DNA of 64,000 bases, from positions 1-64,000 of the forward strand of contig JAPPMM010000061.1 of NCBI GenBank assembly GCA_028819075.1, read 5' to 3'. The DNA is from Gammaproteobacteria bacterium. Lineage in GTDB: Bacteria; Gemmatimonadota; Gemmatimonadetes; Longimicrobiales; Gaopeijiaceae. A program made the translations under genes and the position numbers. Positions 44,842 through 56,300 of this stretch are shown piece by piece. Within the stretch, counting starts at the first letter, position 1; every line of letters begins with the position of its first letter. A model generated the notes under the pieces. That model was not told where the DNA came from and did not search any database. It saw nothing but the letters and a program-made list of their open reading frames with translations.

Positions 44842-45872
44842 GATGCCCCGGCTCCGTTGGATGCCCGCGAGCTCCCCCTCCCGCCGGTTCGGGTCTCGGG
44901 CGCCGGGCGCCCCCGCCCGCCCCCGGACTTCCGGTCCACTCTCGATTGCACCCGCCCGGCCCGCAGCACCCGCAACGCCTTGGGAAGCAGCAGTGGAAAC
45001 GGAAAGCGCCGCTCCAGGGGCGTGATCTCGAGCGTCATCCCGGTGCGCCGCTCCACCTTGCGCACGATGTAGGGGAACCAGCTGTCGAAGGTCAGCATGT
45101 GCTTGACCCAGCGGGTGGTGGCTCGCGCCTTGCTGATGCCGAAATACGCGTTCAACCTGAGTTGGGCCACGGACGACGCGGGACGAGCGGCGCGGTACCT
45201 GCCGTTCGATCGCTCGAGTATCCCGGACGCCACCTCGGCCTCCAGGATGGGCGCGTAGATGCCACGCAGCGTTTCCCGCTGAGCCTCGTACACGGCGCTC
45301 ACCCGGCCTCCGCGTTCCGGACGGATCTCTCCGGCGTACGAAATCTCGAGCATGCGCCGGCAGAAGTCGTCCACGGAAAACGAGCCCTCCAGGAACGGCA
45401 GGGTCCAGTCGAGCACCATCCGCCTCGCCCCGGCGATCAGCTCCTCGACCCACGCGGCCGCCTCCGGGTCGCGGGCATGCACCACCGAGATGTGATGCGC
45501 CATGCGGCCCAGGCAGAAATGGTCGAGGCGGCGCGGCCCGAGTTCCCGCTGGAAGTCGGCTCGCGAAAGCACGAGGCACTTGGCCAGCGGACCGTCCGGC
45601 GGAGCAGGCCAGAAGGCAATGACGGTCGGAGGCAGCACCCGGCTCACCGTGGCCAGCAGGCCCGCGCTGCGCGCCGTGTAGCCGCCGTCGGAGAGCGCGC
45701 GATAGAACGCCCCGTAGTCGTCAACGACGACGATCAGGTCGTAGGCGCTGTGCCGGTCCGGGCTTGCCGACACGAGCCGCGAGCCGTACGCGAGCACGGC
45801 CACCAGGCCGTCGCCGCCGGTCTTGCGCAGCCTTGAAACCAGATGCGCGATGGGCCCGTCCATCCCCTTCAT
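44838..45872 (-). CDS. TAM41/MMP37-like nucleotidyltransferase, candidate CDP-diacylglycerol synthase (344 aa)
   Basis: A soluble-looking protein with a nucleotidyltransferase-fold opening: AVLAYGSRLVSAS followed by AYDLIVVVDDYGAFY, the G-S and paired acidic residues of the fold. The middle has KCLVLSRADFQRE, and the C-terminal part KARATTRWVKHMLTF and WFPYIVRKVERRTGM. I recognise this overall pattern from bacterial relatives of mitochondrial TAM41, which makes CDP-diacylglycerol from phosphatidic acid and CTP; the identification is moderate. Context supports it strongly: it lies between an acylglycerol-phosphate acyltransferase and a CDP-alcohol phosphatidyltransferase, overlapping both by 4 bases. 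The other possibility is a nucleotidyltransferase acting on a different phospholipid. Confidence 0.6.
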   Translation of the reverse strand: MKGMDGPIAHLVSRLRKTGGDGLVAVLAYGSRLVSASPDRHSAYDLIVVVDDYGAFYRALSDGGYTARSAGLLATVSRVLPPTVIAFWPAPPDGPLAKCLVLSRADFQRELGPRRLDHFCLGRMAHHISVVHARDPEAAAWVEELIAGARRMVLDWTLPFLEGSFSVDDFCRRMLEISYAGEIRPERGGRVSAVYEAQRETLRGIYAPILEAEVASGILERSNGRYRAARPASSVAQLRLNAYFGISKARATTRWVKHMLTFDSWFPYIVRKVERRTGMTLEITPLERRFPFPLLLPKALRVLRAGRVQSRVDRKSGGGRGRPAPETRTGGRGSSRASNGAGAS

Positions 45873-46693
45873 GCGGGCTCCGCCGCCGGAGTGACGCCAC
45901 GCATTTCACCGAGCATGCCGGTCATGACGCTTCGCATCTCTCTGATGAACCCATCCAGATCCTCATCCGCCGCCGGCGACTCGAAGGGTCCCCGGCACTC
46001 GACTCGGGTCCGCATCAGCGGTAGGTTTCCGAAGAAGTCCTTGAGCCGTGTCCACTTCCACAATCCGTCCGCCACCACCACGTACACGCTCCAGCGGCGT
46101 GCCGCCAGAATGGTCGCCAGCCCCAGCGTCTTGAAAGGGCCGATGCGACCCGTCCTGCTCCGGGTTCCCTCCGGGTAGATGACGAGGGGGTGCGTGGAAG
46201 CGGCCGCTTCCCTGCGGAGCTGCTTCAACTCGCCGCGCAGGGTTGCTCTCGCATCGACGAGGGGGTATCGGTACAGCCTTGTCATGTGGGATATTAGGGG
46301 AACGCCGCGTGCGTATCGCCGGCGCGTCACGATGCGGGGGTAGACGCCGTGCATCGACGCGACGACGAGCGGGATGTCCAGCAGCGACTGGTGGTTCATG
46401 AGCACCAGCACGCCGGCAGTTGCCGGGACGTCAGGCAACTGGCCGAAACGGACCCCGCCCATATGACGAAGAAAAAAAATGACCACATGAGCCGTGAAGC
46501 GCTGCCACTCGGTGAGCAGAGCGTCACGATTCCCCGGCAGCAATCGCGCCATGGGTGCGATCAGGAGGCGCTGAATCAGATCGCAAGCCAATAGAGCCGC
46601 GCCCAGCGCGGTCAGCGTAGAGGCGCCACGGAGGTCCAATGACGTGTCCTGTATGGCGGGTGTGGTCCGATCGGAAGAACATCGGGCAAACAT
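45869..46693 (-). CDS. plsC: PlsC-like 1-acyl-sn-glycerol-3-phosphate acyltransferase (274 aa)
   Basis: The acyltransferase blocks are intact: the catalytic H-x4-D as NHQSLLD near residue 100, YARGVPL for acceptor binding, and block III YPEGTRSRTG near 175. An N-terminal membrane segment of about 25 residues precedes them. It would esterify lysophosphatidic acid or a related lipid. The stop overlaps the start of the TAM41-like gene by 4 bases (ATGA). The assigned start abuts the start of the divergent gene at 46694 with no gap, so one or both starts are probably a little further inside; here a TTG near residue 19, preceded by AGGA, is an option. Confidence 0.82.
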   Translation of the reverse strand: MFARCSSDRTTPAIQDTSLDLRGASTLTALGAALLACDLIQRLLIAPMARLLPGNRDALLTEWQRFTAHVVIFFLRHMGGVRFGQLPDVPATAGVLVLMNHQSLLDIPLVVASMHGVYPRIVTRRRYARGVPLISHMTRLYRYPLVDARATLRGELKQLRREAAASTHPLVIYPEGTRSRTGRIGPFKTLGLATILAARRWSVYVVVADGLWKWTRLKDFFGNLPLMRTRVECRGPFESPAADEDLDGFIREMRSVMTGMLGEMRGVTPAAEPA

Positions 46694-48103
46694 ATGAGTG
46701 ACAACGGAAACGCTAGCAGGAAATCCGCTTCGGCGTCAACGCGACGGGCGGTCCGCGACGGGACCGGGGATTCCTTCGCCGCCGCGACGGACGGAAGGAC
46801 GGCCGTGGCCCAGCGCCGAGCCGAGCCTGGGGATGAGCGCCCGCCGCTTCGCGGGCTGAGCGACTACGACTACACCAACTTCTACTTCGCGGCGGGCACG
46901 GATCCGTTCAGCATCCTGCAGCCGTTCGGCGAATGGTGGAAGGACGCCGAGTTCGACGGAGGCTACTACCTCTACGGGCTGCCGATGGGCTCGGCGCCCG
47001 CGACGCGGGTCGAGATCGGCGATCCCAAGACGAGCGAGACGCGCGAGGGACTGATCAACTTCGCGTCCTACAACTACCTGGGCCTTTCCTATCGTCCCGA
47101 AGTGATCGAGGCGGTCTGCGACGCGGTTCGCAAGTACGGCGCCGGAGCCTCGGGGTCGCCGGTGCTTTCGGGCACCATGGACCTGTACAAGCGGCTGGCG
47201 ACGGAGATGGCGGACTTCAAGGGCAAGGAAGGCGCCCTCATCTTCCCGACGGGATACAGCGCCAACGTGGGGCTCATCTCGGGGCTGATGCGTCCCGGCG
47301 ACCTGATCGTGGCCGACAAGCTGGCCCACGCCAGCATCGTCGACGGCATGATCCTCTCCAAGGCGACCTCACGTTTCTTCAAGCACAACAACCCGGAGGA
47401 TCTCGACCGCAAGCTCCGCGGATTCAGCGGCAAGAAGCTGGTGGTCGTCGAGGGCGTCTACTCGATGGACGGTGACGTGGCCAGGCTGCCCGAGATCGTC
47501 GACGTCTGCAGGAAGCACGGTGCGCGTCTGCTCATCGACGAGGCGCATTCCACCTTCGTCTACGGTCCGAACGGCCGCGGCGTCGCGGAGCATTTCGGCC
47601 TCGACGACGAGGTCGACATCCACCTGGGCACGTTTTCAAAGAGCCTCGGGGGCCTGGGCGGGTTCGTCGCCGGCCCGGCCGAGCTCATCTACTACCTGCG
47701 CGGCTTCGCGCGCTCCCGGGTGTTCTCGTGCGCGCTTCCGCCCCCGGTCACGGCCGGCCTGCTGAAGGCGCTGGAGATCGCGAGGGCCGAGCCGGAGCTG
47801 CGCGACAGGCTCTGGGACAATGCCCGCTACATGCATGGGCTGCTGGGCGAGGCCGGCGTGGACGTGGGCGATTCCACCTCGCAGGTGATCTCGATCATGA
47901 TCCGCGACGACGCCGGCATCTTCCAGATCGCCGAGGACCTTCTGCACCGGGGGGTCTACATCAACCCGGTCCGCTTCCCCGCCGTGGGCAAGCACAAGTC
48001 ACGCTTCCGCATGTCCATCTCGGCGGCGCACACCCGATCCGAACTCGAGGAGGGCGCCGAAATCATCATCTCCATCCTCCAGAAATACGGAAAATGCCCC
48101 TGA
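46694..48103 (+). CDS. Alpha-oxoamine synthase-family PLP enzyme (serine palmitoyltransferase-like), 469 aa
   Basis: A fold-type I PLP enzyme of the KBL/AONS/SPT family. It has the glycine-rich substrate region YGAGASGSPVLSGT near residue 150, the conserved LLIDEAHSTFVYGPNGRG near 280, and the PLP lysine in GTFSKSLGGLGGF near 318. These enzymes condense an acyl-CoA or acyl-ACP with an amino acid. A long N-terminal extension (about 110 residues) resembles long-chain-base synthases more than glycine acetyltransferase. The first in-frame ATG abuts the divergent plsC start; a GTG at 46805, preceded by GGAAGGA, would give a protein starting MAQRRAEP and may be the true start. It leads the rightward lipid operon. 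Confidence 0.82.
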   Translation: MSDNGNASRKSASASTRRAVRDGTGDSFAAATDGRTAVAQRRAEPGDERPPLRGLSDYDYTNFYFAAGTDPFSILQPFGEWWKDAEFDGGYYLYGLPMGSAPATRVEIGDPKTSETREGLINFASYNYLGLSYRPEVIEAVCDAVRKYGAGASGSPVLSGTMDLYKRLATEMADFKGKEGALIFPTGYSANVGLISGLMRPGDLIVADKLAHASIVDGMILSKATSRFFKHNNPEDLDRKLRGFSGKKLVVVEGVYSMDGDVARLPEIVDVCRKHGARLLIDEAHSTFVYGPNGRGVAEHFGLDDEVDIHLGTFSKSLGGLGGFVAGPAELIYYLRGFARSRVFSCALPPPVTAGLLKALEIARAEPELRDRLWDNARYMHGLLGEAGVDVGDSTSQVISIMIRDDAGIFQIAEDLLHRGVYINPVRFPAVGKHKSRFRMSISAAHTRSELEEGAEIIISILQKYGKCP

Positions 48104-48756
48104 CCCGATATCACTATTCCCAGGCCGTCAGCGCCTTTTTCGAGATCGCAACGTCGGACGCCCGGCGCATCCTTCCCCCGCACCTTCAGCCGCTCGAAGT
48201 CCAGCACGAAGCCAGCATCCTCGCCGTCACGGCCTTCGATTTCACCGGCAGCATGGTCGGCACCTATCAGGAGATCGTGCTTTCCGTGATCGTGCCGCCG
48301 CTGATCGCCCCGGGCCAGGGCATGGCGAAATCGGCCTTCTATCCCTTCCTGGTGGGCACGAGCACCGAGGCGTCGCGCGAGCACGCCATCGAGCGCTGGC
48401 ACCTTCCGCACTACATGCAGGACCTCGACATCCGCTTTCTGCCTTCGGACGGGCGCATGCGCGTGGAGGTGAGCGAGGGCGATCGGCCGATCCTGGACTT
48501 CGAGGTCGCGGACCACGATTCGGAGCCCGTCGATCACCTGTACCAGTCGTTCATGATCAACGGCGAAGACCGCTTCAAGGTGGACATCCACATGCGGGGG
48601 CCGCACAGCGAGCACGAGGAGGAGGCCGGGTCGCTGAAGCTCCACGAGCATCCCATGACCTCCCAGCTCACGCTGGACCAGGTGGCCACCTATCCGTTCC
48701 GCGAGCAGTGGATGACGGACGGCGTCCAGGTATTCGAGGAGCTCGAGCGCATCTGA
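48094..48756 (+). CDS. Acetoacetate-decarboxylase-fold protein (220 aa)
   Basis: A single-domain protein of the acetoacetate decarboxylase superfamily, judged from its length and from VTAFDFTGSMVGTYQEIVLSV followed by an APGQGMAKSAFYPFLVGTSTE segment, a pattern typical of the fold. I cannot place the Schiff-base lysine with confidence, so catalysis by decarboxylation is not assured; the superfamily includes oxidised-lipid, aldolase-like and binding members. It overlaps the previous oxoamine-synthase gene by 10 bases and is overlapped by the kinase gene, so all three are translated together. A role in processing the beta-keto product of the upstream synthase is attractive but unproven. Confidence 0.65.
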   Translation: MPLTRYHYSQAVSAFFEIATSDARRILPPHLQPLEVQHEASILAVTAFDFTGSMVGTYQEIVLSVIVPPLIAPGQGMAKSAFYPFLVGTSTEASREHAIERWHLPHYMQDLDIRFLPSDGRMRVEVSEGDRPILDFEVADHDSEPVDHLYQSFMINGEDRFKVDIHMRGPHSEHEEEAGSLKLHEHPMTSQLTLDQVATYPFREQWMTDGVQVFEELERI

Positions 48757-49715
48757 GCGGCAGGGCGCGCACCTTCGTCATCTTCAACCCGGCCTCGGGG
48801 CACGGCCGGGGCGCGCGCCGCATCCCGCTCTACCGGGAACTTCTCAAGAGGCACCTCGCTTCCTGGGAGTGGGCGGCGACCACGGCGCCCGGCGAGGAAG
48901 CCGAACTCGCGGACAGGGCCATCGCCGGGGGTGCGAAGCTGGTCGTGGCGGTCGGCGGCGACGGCACCTGGAGCCAGGTGGCGGATCGCGTGGTGGCGGC
49001 CGGGCGCCCGGATGTCACGCTGGGACTGCTGGCTTCGGGAACCGGCAACGACTTCGGCAAGAGCCTCGGGCTCAGCTACGGCGACCCGGAGCAGGCCGTG
49101 GCGGCGCTGGCGGCGGGCCGGACCCGGCGCATCGATGTCGGGCGGGTGGTGTCGGAGTGGCGGCCGGCCCCGCATCCGGAGGTGGATGACGCCGAGCCCT
49201 GGCGGGATGCACCGCGCCACTTCTTGAACTTGGTCGGCTTCGGCTTCGACATCGCGGTCATCGATGCCACGCTGCGGGCACGCTTCCTGCGGGGAGCGGT
49301 CCTGTACAAGGTCACCGCGCTGCAGCAACTGTTCCTGTACAGGAGTCCCCGGCTCCGGCTGACGGACGGCGGCGGATGGAGCACCGAAGGACGGCATCTC
49401 ATACTCACGATATCGAACGGACGCATCTTCGGGGGCGGATTCCCGATCGCTCCGGACGCGGACCTCGAGGACGGCCGTCTGGACGCGTGCGCGATCGCCG
49501 ATTCCTCGCCCCTGGGCCGAGCGCGCCTGTTCAGCCTGGCCGAGAAGGGCAGGCATGTGGGGGCGAAGGAGGTCTCTTTGCGTCAGGACCGCGCTTTTGC
49601 CGTACAGTTCGACGAGCGCGTACGTTACGAGGTCGACGGCGACGTGCATCAGTCGCGCACGGGCGAGGTGCGGGTCGATGTCGTCCCGTCGGCGCTCCCG
49701 GTGATCGTTCCGTGA
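48708..49715 (+). CDS. Diacylglycerol-kinase/LCB5-family lipid kinase (335 aa)
   Basis: A DAGK-catalytic-domain protein: [10 protein letters not shown] near residue 26, the nucleotide loop [10 protein letters not shown] near 85 and [12 protein letters not shown] near 110, then the C-terminal beta-sandwich with [15 protein letters not shown] and [11 protein letters not shown]. It phosphorylates a lipid hydroxyl with ATP; candidates are diacylglycerol, a long-chain base or ceramide. The GTG at 48708 lies inside the previous gene (49-base overlap); a CTG at 48753 after GAGGAG is an alternative that would shorten the protein by 15 residues. It ends the rightward lipid operon and is followed 10 bases later by icmF. 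Confidence 0.85.
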   Translation: MDDGRRPGIRGARAHLSGRARTFVIFNPASGHGRGARRIPLYRELLKRHLASWEWAATTAPGEEAELADRAIAGGAKLVVAVGGDGTWSQVADRVVAAGRPDVTLGLLASGTGNDFGKSLGLSYGDPEQAVAALAAGRTRRIDVGRVVSEWRPAPHPEVDDAEPWRDAPRHFLNLVGFGFDIAVIDATLRARFLRGAVLYKVTALQQLFLYRSPRLRLTDGGGWSTEGRHLILTISNGRIFGGGFPIAPDADLEDGRLDACAIADSSPLGRARLFSLAEKGRHVGAKEVSLRQDRAFAVQFDERVRYEVDGDVHQSRTGEVRVDVVPSALPVIVP

Positions 49716-49725
49716 AGGAGGCTGG

Positions 49726-52700
49726 ATGGATCGCCTTGCTGCCGCCCCGCCGAGCACCGCTCAGCCCATCCGCGTAGTCACGGCGGCGTCGCTCTTCGAC
49801 GGGCACGACGCCGCCATCAACGTGATGCGCCGGATCCTCCAGGATTCGGGTGCGGAGGTCATCCACCTGGGGCACAACCGGTCCGCCCTCGAGATCGTGG
49901 AGTGCGCGGTCCAGGAAGACGCGCACGCCATCGCGATCAGCTCGTACCAGGGCGGTCACATGGAGTTCTTCACCTACGTGCGCGACCTGCTGCGCGAGCG
50001 GGGCGCGGACATCCGCATCTTCGGCGGCGGCGGCGGGACCATTCTGCCCGCGGAGGCCGAGGAGCTGCACCGGCGCGGCATCGACCGGGTCTTCTCTCCC
50101 GATGACGGGCGGGCGATGGGGCTTCAGGGGATGATCGACGAGGTGCTGAAGGGCGCGCGCGATTCGGTGCGAACGTCGCTCGAGGATCCGGTGGGCGAGG
50201 TGCGCGCGCTCGGGCAGGGGGACGCGGGCGCGGTGGCGCGCCTGATCTCGGCGGCCGAGAACGGCTACGCCGGTGCCGACGAAGCGATGGAGATGGTGGC
50301 CGAGATGGCGACAGCCCGGCGGGTGCCGGTGCTGGGCGTCACGGGCACGGGCGGCTCGGGCAAATCGTCGCTGGTGGACGAGCTGGTGCGGCGCTACCTG
50401 TCCGGCACCTCGGACGGCCGGGTCGCGATCATCTCGGTGGACCCGTCCAAGCGGCGGACCGGGGGCGCGCTCCTGGGCGACCGCATCCGGGTGAACGCCG
50501 CCGCGAGCCCGCGGGTGTACATGCGCTCGCTGGCCACCCGCGCCTCGACGCTCGGCCTGTCGCCGCACGTGCGCCAGGCGGTGGACGTCTGCAAGGCCGC
50601 GGGCTACGACCTGGTCATCATCGAGACGCCCGGGATCGGTCAGTTCGGCGCCGAGGTGGTGGGGCATTCGGATGTGTCGCTGTACGTGATGACGGCCGAA
50701 TACGGCGCCGCCAGCCAGCTCGAGAAGATCGACATGCTGGACTATGCGGATGTGGTTGCCATCAACAAGTTCGACCGCCCAGGGGCGCTGGACGCGCTGC
50801 GGGACGTGCGCAAGCAGTACCGGCGCAACCACCGCCTGTGGAGCGTGCCCGACGAGGCGCTCCCGGTGTACGGAACGGTGGCCTCGCGCTTCAACGACGC
50901 CAGCGTGAACCGCCTGTACCTGGCGCTGCTCGACCAGTTGCGGCGCAAGACGGGCGCGGCGCTCGCGACCGAACGCGACCCCGTCGACGACGACCGGGCG
51001 GAGCACACGCCGATACCCCCCGAGCGCACCCGCTACCTGGCCGAGATCGTGGAGGCGGGCCGCGACTACGGCCGCCGCGTGGACGAACAGGCCGCGCTGG
51101 CCCGCCAGCTGTATCAACTGCACGGGGCGATCCGGCTGCTGCGGACCGACCCGGACGCTGGCGGCGGAGACGAAACGGAAGAAGTCGCGCCCGAACTGCA
51201 CATCGCGGATGGGGAGGACGAAGCGCTCGCCCGCCTGATCGACCTCTACCGCAATACGCGCGCGCGGCTCGACGAACGCAGCCTGGCCCTGCTCGAGGAA
51301 TGGCCGGCGGTGAAGCGCCGCTACCAGGCCGACACCTACGCCTATGAGGTTCGCGGGCGGACCGTGGAGCGGAGCCTCTACAGCGAATCGCTCGCCGGCT
51401 CGCGCATCCCGCGAGTGGTGCTCCCCCGCTTTCACGACTGGGGCGAGGTGCTGCGCTGGCGGCTCACCGAGAACGTCCCGGGGGCGTTTCCCTACACCGC
51501 CGCGGTCTTCCCCCTGCGGCGCCTGGAGGAGCATCCACAGCGCATGTTCGCGGGCGAGGGCGGTCCCGAGCGCACCAACCGGCGCTTCCACTTCCTCAGC
51601 CGCGCCAGCCTGGCCAACCGGCTTTCCACCGCCTTCGACTCGGTGACGCTCTACGGCGAGGATCCGGACGAGCGCATGGACATCTACGGCAAGGTGGGCA
51701 ACTCGGGCGTGAGCGTGGCTTCGGTGGACGACGCCAAGAAGCTGTACTCCGGGTTCAACCTCGCGAACCCGTCCACCAGCGTGTCCATGACCATCAACGG
51801 CCCGGCGCCCATGCTGCTCGGCTTCTTCCTCAACGCGGCCATCGACCAGCAGTGCGAACTCCACATACGAGAGAACGGTCTCGAGGCCGAGGTCGAGGAG
51901 CGCATCCAGGCCCTGTACCACGAGCGCGGCGTGGAGCGTCCCCGCTACCAGGGCGCGCTTCCCGAAGGCAACGACGGCCTCGGCCTGATGCTGCTCGGCG
52001 TGAGCGGCGACGAGGTCCTTGCCGCCGACGTCTACGAGCGCATCCGGCGCGAGACCCTCGCCGTGGTCCGAGGCACCGTCCAGGCCGACATCCTCAAGGA
52101 GGATCAGGCGCAGAACACCTGCATCTTCTCCATCGAGCTGGCGCTCCGGCTGATGGGCGACATCCAGCAGTACTTCATCGACGAAGGGGTGCGGAACTTT
52201 TACTCGGTTTCGATCTCGGGATACCACATCGCGGAAGCCGGCGCCAACCCCGTCACCCAGCTCGCGCTCACCCTCGCCAACGGCTTCACCTACGTCGAGT
52301 ACTACCGCTCGCGCGGGATGCGCGTCGACGACTTCGCGCCCAACCTGTCGTTCTTCTTCTCCAACGGCATGGACCCGGAATACGTGGTCCTGGGGAGGGT
52401 TGCGCGCCGCATCTGGGCGAAGGCGATGAAGCACGTGTACGGCGCCAACGCCCGCTCGCAGAGGCTCAAGTATCACATCCAGACCTCGGGACGCAGCCTG
52501 CACGCGCAGGAGATCGCCTTCAACGACATCCGCACCACGCTGCAGGCCCTCTACGCCCTCTGCGACAACTGCAACTCGCTGCACACCAACGCCTACGACG
52601 AGGCCATCACCACGCCCACCGAGGAGAGCGTGCGCCGTGCACTGGCGATTCAGCTGGTCATCAGCAGGGAGCTGGGGCTTTCGAAGAACGAGAACCCGCT

Positions 52701-53169
52701 GCAGGGCTCGTTCATCATCGAGGAGCTGACCGACCTGGTGGAGGAGGCGGTGATGCGCGAGTTCCTGCGGCTGTCGGAGCGCGGAGGCGTGCTCGGGGCG
52801 ATGGAACGCATGTACCAGCGCGGCCGCATCCAGGACGAATCGCTCGAGTACGAGTCGCGCAAGCACAGCGGGGAGCTGCCCATCGTGGGGGTGAACACTT
52901 TCCTGGGGCCCGAGGGATCGCCCACGCGGGTTCCCGACGAGGTCATCCGCGCCAACCCCGAAGAGAAGGACTACGCCATCGCGTCAAACCGGGCTTTCAG
53001 GGCGCGCAACCGGGGCCGTGCCGACGCCGCGCTCGACGAGCTGAGGCGGGTGGCGCTGGCGGGCGGAAACACCTTCGCCGCGCTCATGGAGGCCTGCAAG
53101 GTGTGTACGCTGGGGCAGATCACGGGCGTGCTGTACGAAGTGGGCGGGCAGTACCGGCGGAACATGTAG
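49726..53169 (+). CDS. icmF: IcmF: fused isobutyryl-CoA mutase with G-protein chaperone
   Basis: A 1147-residue fusion that matches IcmF. Residues 1-150 are a B12-binding domain ([20 protein letters not shown], then the [11 protein letters not shown] loop). Residues of about 200-430 are a MeaB-type P-loop GTPase ([43 protein letters not shown]). The rest is the methylmalonyl-CoA-mutase-like barrel ([24 protein letters not shown] region, ending [16 protein letters not shown]). It interconverts isobutyryl-CoA and n-butyryl-CoA, or acts on a related acyl-CoA, using adenosylcobalamin, while the GTPase protects and reloads cofactor. It is placed 10 bases after a lipid kinase gene, so branched-acyl supply to lipids is a possible context. 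It explains part of the B12 demand implied by the riboswitch-controlled uptake operon. Confidence 0.93.
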   Translation: MDRLAAAPPSTAQPIRVVTAASLFDGHDAAINVMRRILQDSGAEVIHLGHNRSALEIVECAVQEDAHAIAISSYQGGHMEFFTYVRDLLRERGADIRIFGGGGGTILPAEAEELHRRGIDRVFSPDDGRAMGLQGMIDEVLKGARDSVRTSLEDPVGEVRALGQGDAGAVARLISAAENGYAGADEAMEMVAEMATARRVPVLGVTGTGGSGKSSLVDELVRRYLSGTSDGRVAIISVDPSKRRTGGALLGDRIRVNAAASPRVYMRSLATRASTLGLSPHVRQAVDVCKAAGYDLVIIETPGIGQFGAEVVGHSDVSLYVMTAEYGAASQLEKIDMLDYADVVAINKFDRPGALDALRDVRKQYRRNHRLWSVPDEALPVYGTVASRFNDASVNRLYLALLDQLRRKTGAALATERDPVDDDRAEHTPIPPERTRYLAEIVEAGRDYGRRVDEQAALARQLYQLHGAIRLLRTDPDAGGGDETEEVAPELHIADGEDEALARLIDLYRNTRARLDERSLALLEEWPAVKRRYQADTYAYEVRGRTVERSLYSESLAGSRIPRVVLPRFHDWGEVLRWRLTENVPGAFPYTAAVFPLRRLEEHPQRMFAGEGGPERTNRRFHFLSRASLANRLSTAFDSVTLYGEDPDERMDIYGKVGNSGVSVASVDDAKKLYSGFNLANPSTSVSMTINGPAPMLLGFFLNAAIDQQCELHIRENGLEAEVEERIQALYHERGVERPRYQGALPEGNDGLGLMLLGVSGDEVLAADVYERIRRETLAVVRGTVQADILKEDQAQNTCIFSIELALRLMGDIQQYFIDEGVRNFYSVSISGYHIAEAGANPVTQLALTLANGFTYVEYYRSRGMRVDDFAPNLSFFFSNGMDPEYVVLGRVARRIWAKAMKHVYGANARSQRLKYHIQTSGRSLHAQEIAFNDIRTTLQALYALCDNCNSLHTNAYDEAITTPTEESVRRALAIQLVISRELGLSKNENPLQGSFIIEELTDLVEEAVMREFLRLSERGGVLGAMERMYQRGRIQDESLEYESRKHSGELPIVGVNTFLGPEGSPTRVPDEVIRANPEEKDYAIASNRAFRARNRGRADAALDELRRVALAGGNTFAALMEACKVCTLGQITGVLYEVGGQYRRNM

Positions 53170-53357
53170 GGGCCGGGCTTTGGGAGATCTCCGCGAGGTT
53201 GGCGAGAGTCGTGGGGTCGTAGATTACCGAGGGGCCATACGTGGAAGATACCGGACGAGGTGACATGTCATCAGATTGGCGAAGGGCTGGATGCAGGGCG
53301 ATTTGGCCGGAGCGCAGCGTCGAACGACGCGTATGGGTGAGACACGCGGGCGCTCGC

Positions 53358-56300
53358 ATGCCGTCGGTGGTTCAACAGGGGCTGCTGGGCACGAGCATCC
53401 TGTGCGCCGTCATGATCACCGCCTCGTGCGCGCCCCCCGGGCCGCGTGCCCGCATCTCCGAGGAGGTGCGCGTCCTCGAAACCTATCCGTTCTCCGACCC
53501 GAATCCCGTGCCGGTGCTCGCCACCGACCGCAGGCTGTATCCCTACCACACCTTCGAGGGATACGCGGCGACGCCCGAGCCGAGGGAATGGAACGTGGTG
53601 CGGATGGAGAACGATCTCATCGAGGTCTTCGTCCTTCCCGAAGTAGGCGGCAAGGTGTGGGGCGCGGTGGTGAAGGCGACCGGCCACGAGTTCATCTACC
53701 GGAACGAGGTGATGAAATTCCGGGACATCGCCCTGCGCGGCCCGTGGACCTCGGGCGGCATCGAATTCAACTTCGGGGTGATCGGGCACACGCCGGCCAC
53801 CGCCACCCCCGTCGACTATGACCTGCGGGAGAACGCGGACGGCAGCGTGAGCGCCATCGTGGGCGCCATGGACCTCCCGTCGCGCACCCCGTGGCGCGTC
53901 GAGATACGCCTGCCTCCGGACCGGGCCGCCTTCGAGACGCACGTTCTCTGGTACAATCCGACCCCGCTGGAGCAGCCCTACTACAACTGGATGACGGCCG
54001 CGGCCTTCGCGCAGGACGACCTGGAGCTGTTCGTGCCCGGAAACGCCTACCTGGAGCACTCCGGGCGGGTGCGCTCCTGGCCCGCGGACGAGGACGGGCG
54101 CTTCCTGCCCTTCTACAGCAACAACGCGTTCGGGAGGAGCAAGTCGTACCACGTCGTGGGCGCGCTGAACGACTTCTTCGGCGGCTACTATCACGACGAT
54201 GGTTACGGCTGGGGACACTGGGCGCCGCATGAAGAGATGCCCGGGCGCAAGATGTGGCTCTGGGCGCTGTCGCGCGAAGGCGGGATCTGGGAGGACCTCC
54301 TCACCGACACGGACGGGCAATATGTCGAGTTCCAGGCGGGGCGGCTGCACGTGCAGTACCAGCCGGGGGCGGATCGCAACCCCATCTCGCAGGCCGGGTT
54401 CGAGCCTCTCTCGGCCAGCCGCTGGACGGAGGTCTGGTTTCCGCTGGAGGGGACCGGCGGCCTGACCGACGCTTCTCCCCACGGCGCCATGCACGTCGAG
54501 CAGGAGGATGGCCGCCTTCGGGTGGTGGTTCAGGCCTTCGGGACAAGTGCCGACACGGTGACTGCGTGGTCCGGCGGCGAACAGGTGGGGGCGCGCACGG
54601 TGGCGCTCGAACCGCTGGAGCCGGTGGTGGTCGAGTTCGACGTGGACCCCGACGGCCCCTGGCGCGTTTCGGCGCCCGGACTCGGTCTGGAGGGCTGCTC
54701 GAATCCGGGAGAGGCCGGGTTTGGCGGGATTTGCGGACTCGATGGTGATCGCGCGCTGTCCCGGCCGTTCGCGACGAACGCCGAGGCCTGGGATGCCCTC
54801 CCGGAGACGGATCGGCTCGTGTTCGAGGCACGAGAGCTGGCGCGTGGCCGGCTCTACCCTGAGGCGCGGGCGCTCTACGACCGGGCGCTCGCCGCCGAAC
54901 CGTGGAATCGGCAGGCGCTGCTGGGTCTCGGCGCGCTGGCGCTGAGGTCGGCCCGCTACGAGGAGGGCCTCGTCCATGCGCGCCGTGCGCTCCAGCTCGA
55001 CACGTACGATCCGGAGGCCAACTTCCTTGCCGGGAACCTGTACCTCGCCCTGGGGCGCCGCGCCGACGCGCTCGACTCGTTCGGCTGGGCGGCTCGGTCG
55101 GTGGCCTTCCGGGCCGCGGCGCGCGTTCGGCTGGCGGAACTGGCGCTCGACGGTGGAGATCTGGCGGCGGCACGCCGCAACGCCGCGCTGGCGCTCGAAC
55201 ATGATCAGGGGAGCATTCCGGCCCGGGAAGTGCTGGCGATCGCATCGCGTTTGGCGGGGGACGGGATCGGCGCGGCGCGTGTGCTCGCGGAGCTGCTCGA
55301 GCTTGATCCACTCAACCATTTCTTCCTGGCCGAACGGTACCTCGCGGCGCGCGACGATCGATACGGAGAGCCCGCGGACGGGGCCGCCGCCCGCCTCGCC
55401 GCATCGATGCGGAGCGAGTATCCGGAGCAGACGCTGCTGGAACTCGCCGTGGGCTACGCCAACCGCGGGCTGCCGGACGATGCCGCCTACCTGCTGGAGC
55501 TGGCTGACGAGGTGGCCGGCGGCCCGGTGGCCGCGGCGTGGCGCGCCTTCCTGGCTGACGATGCCGACATGCTGCGCGGCGGGGTCGATCCCGCTTTCGC
55601 CTTCCCCTACCGGCCCGAGACCTTGCCGGTGCTGCGCTGGGCGGCTGCCGAAGACCCGCACTGGGCCTGGCGCTACCTGCTGGGCCTCAACCTGTGGGCG
55701 CTCGACCGCGACGCCGAAGCGGCCGACGTGCTGGCAGCCCTCGGCGACGAACCCGACTACGGACCCGCGTACGCGGCGCGCGCGCACTTGGCGGAGGCGA
55801 TGGGCGGTGACCCGGGGCCGGACTTCCGTCGCGCGGCCGCCCTGGATCCCGACAGCCGTCTCCTCCGCATCGCCCTCGTCCGGCACCTGCAGGAGGCTGG
55901 ACGATGGGCGGAGGCGCTGGAGGCGTCCGATCGGGGCCGGGAACTCTTCCCGGGCGACTTCAACCTCGACCTCCTCCACGTGCGCGGCCTCCTCCAGGCG
56001 GGCGACAACGGCGAGGCGATCCGGATTCTGGCGGAGACGCGCGTCCTTCCCTCGGAGAACGCCCGCGAGAGCCACCGCCTGTACGAGTTCGCGCATGTCG
56101 GGGCCGCGCTGGACGAACTCGATGCCGGGAATCGCGCGGCCGCTCGTGGCCATCTGGAGACGGCGCTCGAGTGGCCGGAATCGCTCGGTCAGGGCCGTCC
56201 CTTCGATCCGGACGAGCGGATGGTGCGGTTTCTGCTCGGGGTTGTCGGGGATGTGGGCGGTGGGCCCGGCGGCGGGTCTGCGGATGCCGAGGCCGCGGAC

